This document shows positions 35,652 to 44,645 of a stretch of 64,000 bases of DNA, one piece after another. A program made the position numbers and the translations under genes. The number at the start of each line of letters is the position of its first letter. Positions within the stretch are counted from its first letter, which is position 1. The DNA lies in the NCBI GenBank assembly GCA_963760935.1, contig CAVXFB010000003.1, positions 1,178,001 through 1,242,000 on the forward strand. Reading direction: 5' to 3'. The DNA comes from CAVXFB01 sp963760935 (GTDB lineage Bacteria; Planctomycetota; Planctomycetia; Pirellulales; Thermoguttaceae). The notes under the pieces are model-generated. The model did no database searches and was not told where the DNA came from. It saw nothing but the letters and a program-made list of their open reading frames with translations.

Positions 35652-35692
35652 AAGCACGTCGGCGACTGCCGTTCCGTCGCCCCGCTCTCGCC

Positions 35693-36202
35693 TCACCAGC
35701 GATTGCGATGCACCCGATCCGGCCGGTACCGTTCTTGCCGCGCCGCCTGCTCGGCCGGATGCCCGACGACAACCAGACTGTGCGCCATGATGTTCGTCGG
35801 CAGTCCCACGAGTTGCCGCAGCCCCTCCATCCGTGGTTCTCTCGGGTAGACGCCGCACCACACCGCGCCAAGTCCAAGGCCGTGGGCCGCCAACAGGATG
35901 TTCTCCGTAGCCGCCGCGCAGTCGACGACCCAGTAGCCCGGCGATTTTTCCAGTTCCAGATCGCCGCAAACCAGAATCGCCACGGGCGACCCTTCGGCCA
36001 TGGAGGCGTTCGGCATGAACGCCGGAATCGCAGCCAACGTCGCCGGGTCGTCGATCACCACGAATTGCCACGGCTGCTGATTCCTCGCGCTGGGCGCTTG
36101 CATCGCGGCCGCCAACAGCTTCTCTACCAACTCCGCCGCAACCGGCTCATCACGATACCTGCGAATGCTCCGCCGCGTATGAATGGCATTCAGTACGTCC
36201 AT
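35693..36202 (-). CDS. nitroreductase family protein
   Basis: A 169-residue FMN-dependent oxidoreductase. FMN-contact motifs are visible: HTRRSIRRYRDEPV at the N-terminus, APSARNQQPWQFVVIDD near residue 45, and ENILLAAHGLGLGAVWCGVY near residue 110. The ATG at 36202 has GGAG eight bases upstream; an ATG 12 bases earlier lies inside that ribosome site. Substrate unknown. It converges on tadC. Confidence 0.88.
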   Translation of the reverse strand: MDVLNAIHTRRSIRRYRDEPVAAELVEKLLAAAMQAPSARNQQPWQFVVIDDPATLAAIPAFMPNASMAEGSPVAILVCGDLELEKSPGYWVVDCAAATENILLAAHGLGLGAVWCGVYPREPRMEGLRQLVGLPTNIMAHSLVVVGHPAEQAARQERYRPDRVHRNRW

Positions 36203-36293
36203 CTTCTTCTCCATCGGCCGTCGACTTAGTATAGCATCGGCACGACGGAAGCGTTACCCCGGCCGATCAAACTGACGCTTGGGATGGTCGGGA

Positions 36294-39200
36294 CTACTCC
36301 GCTTCATATTGATATTGATTCATCGGCTGAGTCCGCCGATCCTGCACTTTGTCGCCGGGCTGGACGCCAAGGCGCGGCAGCGAGAATGCCGCCGGATCAA
36401 CCGGCTGGTTGACAACGTTCTCCACAAACGTAACTTTGCCTTGCTCATCTTGGCGGCTTTCATAGTGGACCGCTTGTGTCCAGGTCTTCGGAATCCAGAT
36501 GCCGTCGCGCAATTCGTAGGTCCAGTGGTACTCAGCACTCGATTCCGGCCACGCACTCTTGTACTCAACAAAATTGCATCCTTGGTTCAAACTCAAAGTA
36601 TAGCGAGTCGACATGTTGCCCATGCCCATGTCGATCGACACCTGATCTCCATCTCGGACGACCGTGACGGCGCCCATGCGTGGATCGTCTGCCATGCCGA
36701 TATAGCGCGCGAGCCCCTCAACGAGGTCGCCATGCCGTTGGTTTAGACTGTAGTAATAAAGCGGATTGAAATCGTATTGCTGTGGCTGTAACTGCCCTTC
36801 CTGCGGATTTTCAAGTGTGCCAGAGGTAATTGTCAGGACCAACGGGCGATTCTTGGGGTTGCCGGGGGATCCGTAAGAGCCGAAGCAGTACAAGCCTTCC
36901 GGCGTCATCATGCCATTGATAATCTGGGGCACGGGCTGCGGATCGTCATGTCCTTGGACGATCCTTGCCCATTTCTCCAGCGTAGTATTCCATCGAATGG
37001 ACTTCCGTGCCCGATCGAATACAAATTGAACCGTTGCAGAGTAGTCTTGGCCGACGGCCTCCTTCCCATAGACTTGACGACGTTCGATGCTGGCCTTACC
37101 TTGCCACGTCTTGATCTTGGCCTTGTTCTGCTTGTTGGTTTGAACGACATAGCGCAGCAGATCCACGTTGTCGAGCAGTTTACCGGTGCTCTTTTGGCCC
37201 GCGGCTTGGGGGGCGGGCGCTTTGACCGACGGAAAGGATGCCTTTTTGGGCGTCTTATCCACCAGTGGCACCTTGCCCAAGTCGAGCGGTTCGTCAGTCA
37301 CACCGCCGGGCATTTCAGGTACGGAAACCTCCGCACTGTACCGTAATAGTTCGGGGTCGTCCCACGGAAGACCGCCATCCTTGGCTTTCAGCATGACGCT
37401 TAGTTCGTAATGTCCAGGCACAGCGTTGTCGATGCGCAGCGAACCATTGCGATCAACCGAACCGATTCGTTGAGATTGCTGTCGCTGTTGGACTTGCAAT
37501 ATCCAAGTCTTGCCCTCGGGCGATTCTTGCCATTTCTTCATCCAATCGCGGATGGCCTCCGCCCCTTGGTCGCGGACTTCCTTCGGCGGCATTGGAGGCT
37601 CACTCATCTTTGGTGCTATACCGGCCATAATGTGCGATAGATCGCCATCGGGCAGCACTCCATTCGGCCATTGAATGCGGCCGATGATTGTCCGACCCTC
37701 GCCGCCAAGCATTACGTGAACCGTTTGCCCAGGCGGAAGCTCTACGGATTTTTCGTTTGGCGACCGGCCGCTTCGGTCCACCGGCAGCAGCCGAATCTGC
37801 CATGTGCCCGGCTTGAGCTTCGGAAAGACGAACTTGCCTTCGGCATCAGCCTCGGTTTGTTCTTGGAAAGTCAGGAATGACCATCTCACGCCGCCGTTTG
37901 AACTTCTGGGGTAAACGTCGAGCTTTGCGTTCGGCACAGGCTTCGTGCCATGGCGCACTACGCCTTCCAGCCGCGCCCATGCCGCAAGGGTGATCTCGGG
38001 CTTGGCTTTCAAGTCCTCGCTTGTCGTTTGAGCGAAGCCCTTGTCATGGACTACGATCAAGAGAAAACCATTGTCCTGCGGCTCGATCGGCAGTTGCCCA
38101 TCCTGTCCGACTTTCAGGTATGTTTTTGAGGAGTCGAAATTGTTCTTGTACGCAAACTGGCCGTTCTTGACGAACGTGGCCATGTTGTATAGCTTGCCCG
38201 GCTTCTCCGGGCACAAACAGACATCGGCCCCCGCCGCAGGTTTGCCATCTGGCAGGCGGACCGACACATTGAGAACATTTCCCTTGCTCAGCGAGAAATC
38301 ACAACTCACGCTGCCCTCATCACTCTTGAAGCCCCGCGAGACTGCCGGCTGATAGCCATCGGCTTCGATGCGTACCAGGAACGAAGTCGGAGCCCGTCGC
38401 GTAAACGGCCTAGAAATGACCACTTTGTATTCCCCATTCCTCCCTTCGGTCATTTCCCTGGGATTCCAATGCGTTCCATTGGCATCGTCCTTCGTTAAGC
38501 AGCCTGGCAAAACGCGGAAGCTCGGAATCCGTTGCTTCGTTCCGGCATCGACAACGTGTCCGGTGATGGTGAGCGCTGGGAAAAGCGTAATCACCTGCTC
38601 GGTGTCTTGTGGAACAATCCGCCCCATGCCAGGGCTCATGTAACCGTCCTTGGCGATTTGCATTTCGACAGCATCACTTGGAGCCCACGACCAACTCCAA
38701 CGGCCTTCGGCGTCTGTTCGCTTGGGAATCCCGAGGTCAGTCAGTGTTCGGTGACCTCGCCACGTATCGGGCGAGATGAAAACCCCTTGCAAAGGATGGT
38801 TTTCTTTGTCAACGACGCGCACTCGCAGTGCATGGCCCTTTTCCAGACGGAAATCAACGGGCGCCATTCTGGAAAAGAACCCTTCCGGCTGCACGTTCAG
38901 ATTACGAATCGCGGGAGCCAGGCCCGGCGATATCACGGTCAACACGGCTCCACCGGGCGCAAAACTCCCGAGTCGGTAGTGGCCCTCATGGTCCGTGCGC
39001 GTCGTCGGAAAGTGTGAACCACCGATCCGGTCATCGCCCTGTGCAACGAGGGCGTTGGCGACCGGCTTGCCTTCGGGGTCGGTCACCGAACCCGTCACCG
39101 CGATGCCACGCTTCAGGACGATCACCGAGGTTCGCTCTTCAATCTGTTTCTGCTCCTGCGCCGACACGGACCTAAGATAGCCATCACTTATGTACTCCGG

Positions 39201-40967
39201 ATGCCCGATCGCCATTGAAAATTGAGCTAGCTTCATGGGGGCATGGTCGAGATGCCATCGTCCTTCGGCGTTCGTCGTGAGAGGGAAGTCCCACAGCGTC
39301 ATCGCCAGATTCGTTTGCCAGTAATCCGCGGGCGTGATATTCAGTTCGATTTTGGCTCCCGGAATCGGCTTGCCCTGTTCGTTGCGGATCACCCCACCGA
39401 TCGTTCGGCCACTGTTGAACGTGAAGGTGAACTCGTCGGGTCTCGGCTCGCGGCTGTCCTGGTTTGTCCAGTACTTTCGCAGCGGCACAAAGCCATCGAC
39501 GGTCGCATACAGATAGATATAGCCCGCATCGGGCTTGGGGAGTGCGAGATCAGCCTTACCCTCGGAGTCAGTAACGCCGCTAACCTTGCCGCCGCGATAG
39601 TCAGAACTGAGCTTCGCCCCAATAATTGGCTTGCCGGCATCGTCCACAACGTGTACCAGCAGCGAACCGCTACTGTTAGGCGCAGTTTTGGCCCGCTCTG
39701 GCTTCGCCTGTTGTTTATCGAGAACGATCTGGCCCACCAAACCGGCATCCGGGTTGACGCCGGTGCCCAGCACTGGCGTTTGTTTCGGGTCACGCACGGG
39801 CTCGATCGCTGATGGCGCTGCCAGCACAAACTGTAGCGTGCCCAGAACGGTAACGGCCACCAGTGCTCCAAGGCAGAAGCATAAGACGTTTCGGCGATCA
39901 AGCGGCAGATGAAAGACCCGATGTTTAAGTGCGCTAAGCCGGCGACCGATAGCAGAGGTTCTGGCCATAGCGATTCCGGCAGCCGGCAGCGGCGAACACA
40001 CATCGACGGCAACCCGAGCCAGTGTCTGACAGTACGCGGTCACGTCGCCCACGAAACTCGCCGAAACTGCATCGCACACAAGCTCACAAGCCGCCAGATG
40101 CGTCTTACGTATACGCCATACCAACGGATGTGGCCAAAGCAAGACTGATATCAACTGGAGTCCAAGATTCCAAAGAACATCGTGGGATCGCATGTGCGTC
40201 AGTTCATGGGCCAAGATGCCCGGTAAGTCGTTGCTGTACGATTCCTCGCACATCCGCGTGGGCAACAACAGCAGCGGACGGCGTAGTCCGCAAAGAAATG
40301 GCGACGAGATGTCCACGGAATGTAACAGCTCCACAGGAGTCCGGCAGCCAATGGAATCGGCCACGCGTATGCAGGCACCATAGACCCGTTGCGGCGGGCG
40401 CCTGGCGAGACGAACCATACGTTCGATCCGGCGATGGCCAACGAACAAACGGAAAGCGAGAACTGTAACGCCGACCAGCCAAATGATCAGCATCAGTACC
40501 GGCCACGTTGCGGCGGGGGACTTTGAGGCCGGTGTAGCAAAAGCAACATTCTGTGGCAATTCGTGATCGCCCGTCGGCTCGGGCTGTTCGCCTAAGGTAA
40601 TCGGCAGAAGGTCTGTTGCCCGTGTGCGAGGCAGGTCACCCAACAAGACAACTGGCTTCGTTGAGATTGCGTTTTGATCGGCCAGCGGGTCCCTGGACGC
40701 TGCGACCGGTGCTGTTCCGTCGACTGTCGGAGGCTGCTTCACTTCGATGCGTAGCGCCGGAAGAAGCCACGCCACCGCCGGCAGCCCGATCAGGGCAATC
40801 GCCGTCACGCGCCACAACAACACGCGCCAGCGAGGATTGGCCCGCACCAGCGCAACATGAATCAGCCATGCGGCCATCAGGATGGCGGTCATCTTCAATA
40901 CCAGCGCCCAGATCGGAGCGTCTGCGAGCGTCTGCCATCCGCCAATAACCGTTAGCAACGCGTTCAT
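36294..40967 (-). CDS. BlaR1-type M56 membrane peptidase with giant extracytoplasmic region
   Basis: A 1557-residue protein. Residues 1-380 are a BlaR1/MecR1-like integral membrane metalloprotease: helices near 17-40, 45-70 and 150-172, the zinc motif in ILAHELTHMRSHD (about residue 254), and CELVCDAVSASF. Instead of a penicillin-binding sensor it carries many carboxypeptidase-regulatory-like (CnaB-type) beta domains between about 440 and 1250 (for example GTKPVPNAKLDVYP, DAGKPIIGAKLSSD) and a C-terminal domain (about 1280-1550) that resembles LolA/LolB-like outer-membrane lipoprotein-sorting folds. It probably senses an envelope signal and cleaves the upstream BlaI repressor. Its ATG overlaps the blaI stop. 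Confidence 0.85.
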   Translation of the reverse strand: MNALLTVIGGWQTLADAPIWALVLKMTAILMAAWLIHVALVRANPRWRVLLWRVTAIALIGLPAVAWLLPALRIEVKQPPTVDGTAPVAASRDPLADQNAISTKPVVLLGDLPRTRATDLLPITLGEQPEPTGDHELPQNVAFATPASKSPAATWPVLMLIIWLVGVTVLAFRLFVGHRRIERMVRLARRPPQRVYGACIRVADSIGCRTPVELLHSVDISSPFLCGLRRPLLLLPTRMCEESYSNDLPGILAHELTHMRSHDVLWNLGLQLISVLLWPHPLVWRIRKTHLAACELVCDAVSASFVGDVTAYCQTLARVAVDVCSPLPAAGIAMARTSAIGRRLSALKHRVFHLPLDRRNVLCFCLGALVAVTVLGTLQFVLAAPSAIEPVRDPKQTPVLGTGVNPDAGLVGQIVLDKQQAKPERAKTAPNSSGSLLVHVVDDAGKPIIGAKLSSDYRGGKVSGVTDSEGKADLALPKPDAGYIYLYATVDGFVPLRKYWTNQDSREPRPDEFTFTFNSGRTIGGVIRNEQGKPIPGAKIELNITPADYWQTNLAMTLWDFPLTTNAEGRWHLDHAPMKLAQFSMAIGHPEYISDGYLRSVSAQEQKQIEERTSVIVLKRGIAVTGSVTDPEGKPVANALVAQGDDRIGGSHFPTTRTDHEGHYRLGSFAPGGAVLTVISPGLAPAIRNLNVQPEGFFSRMAPVDFRLEKGHALRVRVVDKENHPLQGVFISPDTWRGHRTLTDLGIPKRTDAEGRWSWSWAPSDAVEMQIAKDGYMSPGMGRIVPQDTEQVITLFPALTITGHVVDAGTKQRIPSFRVLPGCLTKDDANGTHWNPREMTEGRNGEYKVVISRPFTRRAPTSFLVRIEADGYQPAVSRGFKSDEGSVSCDFSLSKGNVLNVSVRLPDGKPAAGADVCLCPEKPGKLYNMATFVKNGQFAYKNNFDSSKTYLKVGQDGQLPIEPQDNGFLLIVVHDKGFAQTTSEDLKAKPEITLAAWARLEGVVRHGTKPVPNAKLDVYPRSSNGGVRWSFLTFQEQTEADAEGKFVFPKLKPGTWQIRLLPVDRSGRSPNEKSVELPPGQTVHVMLGGEGRTIIGRIQWPNGVLPDGDLSHIMAGIAPKMSEPPMPPKEVRDQGAEAIRDWMKKWQESPEGKTWILQVQQRQQSQRIGSVDRNGSLRIDNAVPGHYELSVMLKAKDGGLPWDDPELLRYSAEVSVPEMPGGVTDEPLDLGKVPLVDKTPKKASFPSVKAPAPQAAGQKSTGKLLDNVDLLRYVVQTNKQNKAKIKTWQGKASIERRQVYGKEAVGQDYSATVQFVFDRARKSIRWNTTLEKWARIVQGHDDPQPVPQIINGMMTPEGLYCFGSYGSPGNPKNRPLVLTITSGTLENPQEGQLQPQQYDFNPLYYYSLNQRHGDLVEGLARYIGMADDPRMGAVTVVRDGDQVSIDMGMGNMSTRYTLSLNQGCNFVEYKSAWPESSAEYHWTYELRDGIWIPKTWTQAVHYESRQDEQGKVTFVENVVNQPVDPAAFSLPRLGVQPGDKVQDRRTQPMNQYQYEAE

Positions 40968-41365
40968 GACTTGGTTCTCCTGGGCAGGTCGGAGGATTGC
41001 TTCGTCATAGCAGGTCGCTCCTGGGCCATGCGCTGCAACTCAAGCAATTCCTCCGGCGAAAGATCTTCTTTGGCCAACAGATGACACAGCAGCGCCTCGC
41101 TCGACCCGCCGCAAAAATTATTGATGAGATCACCGAGCATTGAGCGAAACGTCGATTCGCGCTTCGTCTTGGGGCGATAGTAAAACGCCTTGCCCTTGCT
41201 CCGCCTTGTCAGATGGCCCTTATCGACCAAGATCGTAAGATACGACCGCAGAGCGGCGTTCTTGATGGGACGGGCAAAATGCTTCTGGATTTCAGCCGGC
41301 TTTAGCTCGCCGTGCTCCCAGAGTATCCGCATCACTTCCATTTCACCGGCCGTGAACCGAGCCAT
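40964..41365 (-). CDS. BlaI/MecI-family transcriptional repressor
   Basis: A 133-residue winged-helix repressor: N-terminal ARFTAGEMEVMRILWEHGEL, recognition region IKNAALRSYLTILVDKGHLT, and GKAFYYRPKTKRE, then a dimerisation helix bundle with the family segment FCGGSSEALLCHLLAK. BlaI repressors bind palindromes and are released by proteolysis by the partner M56 peptidase, whose gene overlaps by four bases (ATGA). Candidate operators lie just upstream at 41397 and 41440. The regulated genes beyond the pair itself are unknown. Confidence 0.92.
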   Translation of the reverse strand: MARFTAGEMEVMRILWEHGELKPAEIQKHFARPIKNAALRSYLTILVDKGHLTRRSKGKAFYYRPKTKRESTFRSMLGDLINNFCGGSSEALLCHLLAKEDLSPEELLELQRMAQERPAMTKQSSDLPRRTKS

Positions 41366-41396
41366 AAGGGCCTCCGTTGGTTAGCTAATCGCACAT

Positions 41397-41418
41397 GCAG
41401 ATGATTCTACACATCTGC
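41397..41418. promoter_or_regulatory. candidate BlaI operator 1
   Basis: Inverted repeat GCAGATG / CATCTGC with an eight-base spacer containing TCTACA, 31 bp upstream of the blaI start. Position and symmetry fit an autoregulatory operator. Confidence 0.5.
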
Positions 41419-41439
41419 CGGCAGCCGTCAAGAGGGAAA

Positions 41440-41455
41440 TGCAGAAATCTCTGCA
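41440..41455. promoter_or_regulatory. candidate BlaI operator 2
   Basis: Perfect palindrome TGCAGA-AATC-TCTGCA, 22 bp beyond operator 1 and sharing its TGCAGA half-site. The pair could bind two repressor dimers side by side. Confidence 0.5.
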
Positions 41456-42194
41456 CATGACGCCGATCGCAGTCGGTGGATTGGGTGCGAGTCCAACTTG
41501 ACGGGCTCCCCGATTCTTGGTCCATGCGAAAGGTCAGAGATTTCGCTATGTTAGACCTTTCAAAGGACGATTGGCCAACCTTTCACGTGGATCAAAGCTG
41601 GAGAGCACCTCACTCAAGAAATGGCTGTATTTTCGAGGGAATTGAGGGTTGACCGGGGACCTTTCATCCGTAGGTCTTGGGTTCGAATTCCAACGGCCTC
41701 ACTTTTGGATCTTTTCGCACGACGCCGATGCTCGGCGGCCAGTCTGGGCTAGAAACACCGTACTGGCGGAACCGACGGCGCGCCCCGCCAATGCCGCCCT
41801 GGCGGTCAGCCTCGACCTGCGCGATAGCTTAAACGCAACTGCCTGCGATCTACGTACGAAACGAAAAATGGAACGGACCGCCGGACTTCGCCGTCGTCGT
41901 CGTAGCGCGGGCGCAGTCTTGCACTGTCGGCTACATTATGCCGCAACACAGCCGACCCGGTTGGGCCAGCGTTCCCGCACTTGCGCGCCGCATCGATCGG
42001 CTTAGAGGGCATCTCAGTAGTGTCTAGCGTCCAGATCGCTTTCGGAACCGTGGAATCGCGCCGCCAGTAACGCTGCACGTTCGTGCGACACGCACTATTG
42101 GTTCCGTGGTTGCTTATGGAACAGTTCCGACGTTTTCTCCCGGGAAACCGGGCGCGTTTCACGAGCCCTCGTTCCATTACCAGTGCAGGACGCA
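41456..42194. other. gene-poor stretch with tRNA-like fragment
   Basis: About 740 bases with no convincing gene. Open frames exist but their products are Arg/Ser-rich and lack any recognisable pattern. The only recognisable item is the tRNA 3'-half-like segment at 41657-41701. The stretch may be a decayed mobile or integrated region. Confidence 0.5.
41657..41701 (+). other. tRNA 3'-half-like fragment
   Basis: The sequence GGGTTCGAATTCC with flanking pairing TTGGG / TCCAA forms a good T-arm, followed by seven bases CGGCCTC and a discriminator A, as at the 3' end of a tRNA gene without encoded CCA. Upstream bases CTTTCAT could be an anticodon loop (TTC, Glu). No matching 5' acceptor or D-arm lies within 100 bases, so this is not a whole tRNA. 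It may be a copy left by integration at a tRNA gene. Confidence 0.4.
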
Positions 42195-43640
42195 CTAGCA
42201 ATCCGACCCAAAATCGGAGCGGAACGCTTCGGCCAGCTTCTTATCCCAACGATCGAGCGCTTCGAGCTTGCCGGTGAAAAACCGCAGCACGGGCGGCTCG
42301 TGCAGAAACTTCAGGCCGCCGATCAGCTTGCGATTTTCATGCAGCCACGCCAACCGGTCGACGACGTAGTCGATGTGCGAAACCGTGTAGACGCGCCGCG
42401 GCACGGCCAGACGGCACAGTTCCATGTCCGAGTAGACATCGTTGCCCTGGGCGTCACGGTCCATCGAGATTGTGCCTCGCTCCATACCCCGCGCGCCCGA
42501 GGCAATGAACACGGCGGCGTTCAGCGCGCCGGCGATATATTGCGACGGATGGATGTGCGGCAGAAAACGCTTGGCGTCAACATGGCCGGCCAGGCCGCCC
42601 GGCGGCGTGACCGCGGGTATGCCCTGCTTCACCATGCTCCGTACAAAGTATTCGATCAAGTCGGCCGAACTGCTGGCCACATCGATATCGACCATTTCCC
42701 GAATGCCCACGGCCATGGCCTCGATTTCCTTCGACGACATGCCGCCGTAGGTGATAAAGCCCTCGTAGACCGGCAGCCAGGCCTTGAGTTGCTCGAAGTA
42801 CTCCGGGTTGTTCGTCGCAATCAGACCACCGCGGACGCACGTACTCTTGCGGCCCGAGAGGTAAATGAGGTCGGCCTGCGCCATCATCTCGCGCACGATC
42901 TCTTGCACCGATTTCTTGGCATAGGCCGGCTCGCGGCGCTTGATGAAATACGCGTTCTCCGAGATCAGGCTGCAATCGATCACCAGTGGAATGCCGTTGG
43001 CCGTCGCGATCCGCCGCACTTCTTTCAGGTTGGCCAACGAAAACGGCTGCCCGCCGATCAAGTTCGTGGTCGCCTCCATGCGAACGAACGAGATATTTTC
43101 CGGACCGTACTTCTTGATGACTGCCGCGAACTTGTCCAGATCGAGATTACCCTTGAAGGGCACCTCGCTCTCGGTGTTCAGCGCCTCGTCCGTATAAATC
43201 TCCAGCACGGTCCCGCCGGCCAACTCAAAATGGGCCTTGGTGGTGGTAAAGTGGTAGTTCATCGGCACCACGTGGCCCGGCTTGACGAAAATCTTGGCCA
43301 ACAAGTGCTCGGCAGCTCGGCCTTGGTGCGCCGGCACGCAATACTTGAAGCCCAATACGTCCTCGACGGCGCTGAGCATCTTGTAGTAGCTCTCGCCGCC
43401 GGCGTACGCATCGTCCGAGACCATCATAGCGGCCAACTGATTGTCGCTCATCGCATTCGTGCCGCTGTCGGTGAGCATGTCGATGAACACGTCCCGGGTG
43501 CGAAGCAAGAATGTGTTGTATCCCCCCTCCTCGATCGCCCGCAGCCGCTCGTCGATCGGCGGTAAAGTCGTCTTCTGCACGATGCGGATCTTGTGCATCT
43601 CAATCGGGATGGTCTTGCCGTTGCTCAGTTTGACTTCCAC
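42195..43640 (-). CDS. tnaA: tryptophanase/tyrosine phenol-lyase-like beta-eliminating lyase
   Basis: A 481-residue PLP enzyme. Family features are YNTFLLRTRDVFIDMLTDSG, GTNAMSDNQLAAMM, VPAHQGRAAEHLLAK, MNYHFTTTKAHFELAGG and the PLP-lysine segment LIYLSGRKSTCVRGGLI (Lys near residue 263). Tryptophanase splits tryptophan to indole, pyruvate and ammonia; tyrosine phenol-lyase does the same with tyrosine. The exact substrate is not decided by sequence here, so the symbol is tentative. It stands alone without a tnaC-like leader or permease that I can see. Confidence 0.8.
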   Translation of the reverse strand: MEVKLSNGKTIPIEMHKIRIVQKTTLPPIDERLRAIEEGGYNTFLLRTRDVFIDMLTDSGTNAMSDNQLAAMMVSDDAYAGGESYYKMLSAVEDVLGFKYCVPAHQGRAAEHLLAKIFVKPGHVVPMNYHFTTTKAHFELAGGTVLEIYTDEALNTESEVPFKGNLDLDKFAAVIKKYGPENISFVRMEATTNLIGGQPFSLANLKEVRRIATANGIPLVIDCSLISENAYFIKRREPAYAKKSVQEIVREMMAQADLIYLSGRKSTCVRGGLIATNNPEYFEQLKAWLPVYEGFITYGGMSSKEIEAMAVGIREMVDIDVASSSADLIEYFVRSMVKQGIPAVTPPGGLAGHVDAKRFLPHIHPSQYIAGALNAAVFIASGARGMERGTISMDRDAQGNDVYSDMELCRLAVPRRVYTVSHIDYVVDRLAWLHENRKLIGGLKFLHEPPVLRFFTGKLEALDRWDKKLAEAFRSDFGSDC

Positions 43641-43801
43641 AGTTATGGCTCCACAGAGGGGGATTAAAACTTAAAGTATGCATGAGTTCTGCTCATGCGT
43701 CAAGCATTTGCGCGGTGTCCCAGGGCCGATCAGTTTTCGGTGTCGGTGTAGGCTGGGCCCGATCCAAATACATGGGCCCGGCCCCTTCGCCCCGGTAAGA
43801 A

Positions 43802-44527
43802 TCAGCTTCGCCCCGCAACCCATCTCAGCGCATTCAGCATCAGGCATGCCAAGCCCGACGGCACAAAGTCCTCCGACGTGTCCAGAAGCGTCCCGACCAC
43901 ATGGCCGCGCTGTCCGCGCCAGGTCCAAGCCACGGGTCGAACGTTAGCCTCGCTGTGCCCATAAAGCAGAATCGTCGCATCGGCCGGAACATGTGCGATT
44001 GTGCCTGCCCTGCACCGGGCGACGAACGGCCCGATTCGCTCGACCAGCGGATGGCTTCGGGCTTCCGCCACCACGTCGACGAACACCGATTCGACGGAGC
44101 AGTCGGGTTCTCCACCGGCCGCAGGGTTCGTCGGCGAGCTTGACCAAATTGCACTGTCAACATCGGCCCAGTCGCGAGCCACTTGAAGCCATCGCCCGAT
44201 AGCGATCACGCAGTCCGCGTTGCTGCCCGCTCTCGGTCGGCCAAGCCCAACGGAGTTCCAGCGGCGGCACCGTGCGTTGCAGCCTTCGGCGAGCAATGCT
44301 TCCAGCACGTCGAGCGACGCGTCGAGCTTGGCATCGCACGGGGCTGCCGCCAAGATCACATCAAGAGGTGCAGCCGGCGGCCGATCGTTCGCGCGACCAT
44401 CGTTGACGTGGTAGAAGGGCGCGATGTGGCCGAACGTTTTGTCCACTGCCGCGGCGCCCGCGACGCCTACCGTCCGATGGGCGGCGTGCATAATAAGGCT
44501 GCGTCGAACGTTCGATGAGCGGGGCAT
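43802..44527 (-). CDS. ThuA-like domain protein, N-terminus atypical
   Basis: A 241-residue product whose C-terminal half fits the ThuA-like (trehalose-utilisation, glutamine-amidotransferase-like) fold of planctomycete proteins: VFVDVVAEARSHPLVERIGP, ADATILLYGHSEANVRPVAW, RGQRGHVVGTLLDTSEDF, LACLMLNALRWVAG. The N-terminal third (LDVILAAAPCDAKLD) is weakly similar and has Arg/Cys-rich patches, so a start further in or an early frame disturbance is possible. No catalytic assignment is made. Confidence 0.5.
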   Translation of the reverse strand: MPRSSNVRRSLIMHAAHRTVGVAGAAAVDKTFGHIAPFYHVNDGRANDRPPAAPLDVILAAAPCDAKLDASLDVLEALLAEGCNARCRRWNSVGLGRPRAGSNADCVIAIGRWLQVARDWADVDSAIWSSSPTNPAAGGEPDCSVESVFVDVVAEARSHPLVERIGPFVARCRAGTIAHVPADATILLYGHSEANVRPVAWTWRGQRGHVVGTLLDTSEDFVPSGLACLMLNALRWVAGRS

Positions 44528-44645
44528 AGCCTGGCATTATCGCGCCGCGCGTCCACGGCGTCTACTGTTTCCTGGCCCAAACGATCGCCGATCATAGGAC
44601 GACGGTCGTTCTATGCAGGTTAAGGAAGATGTGCTGGAGGCCGCT

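Noticed and set aside
41657..41701. A complete tRNA-Glu gene
   Set aside because: No 5' acceptor strand or D-arm upstream; only the 3' half can be folded.
41806..42201. Minus-strand frame of 131 codons next to the lyase gene
   Set aside because: Arg/Ser-rich product without family pattern, inside a decayed region.
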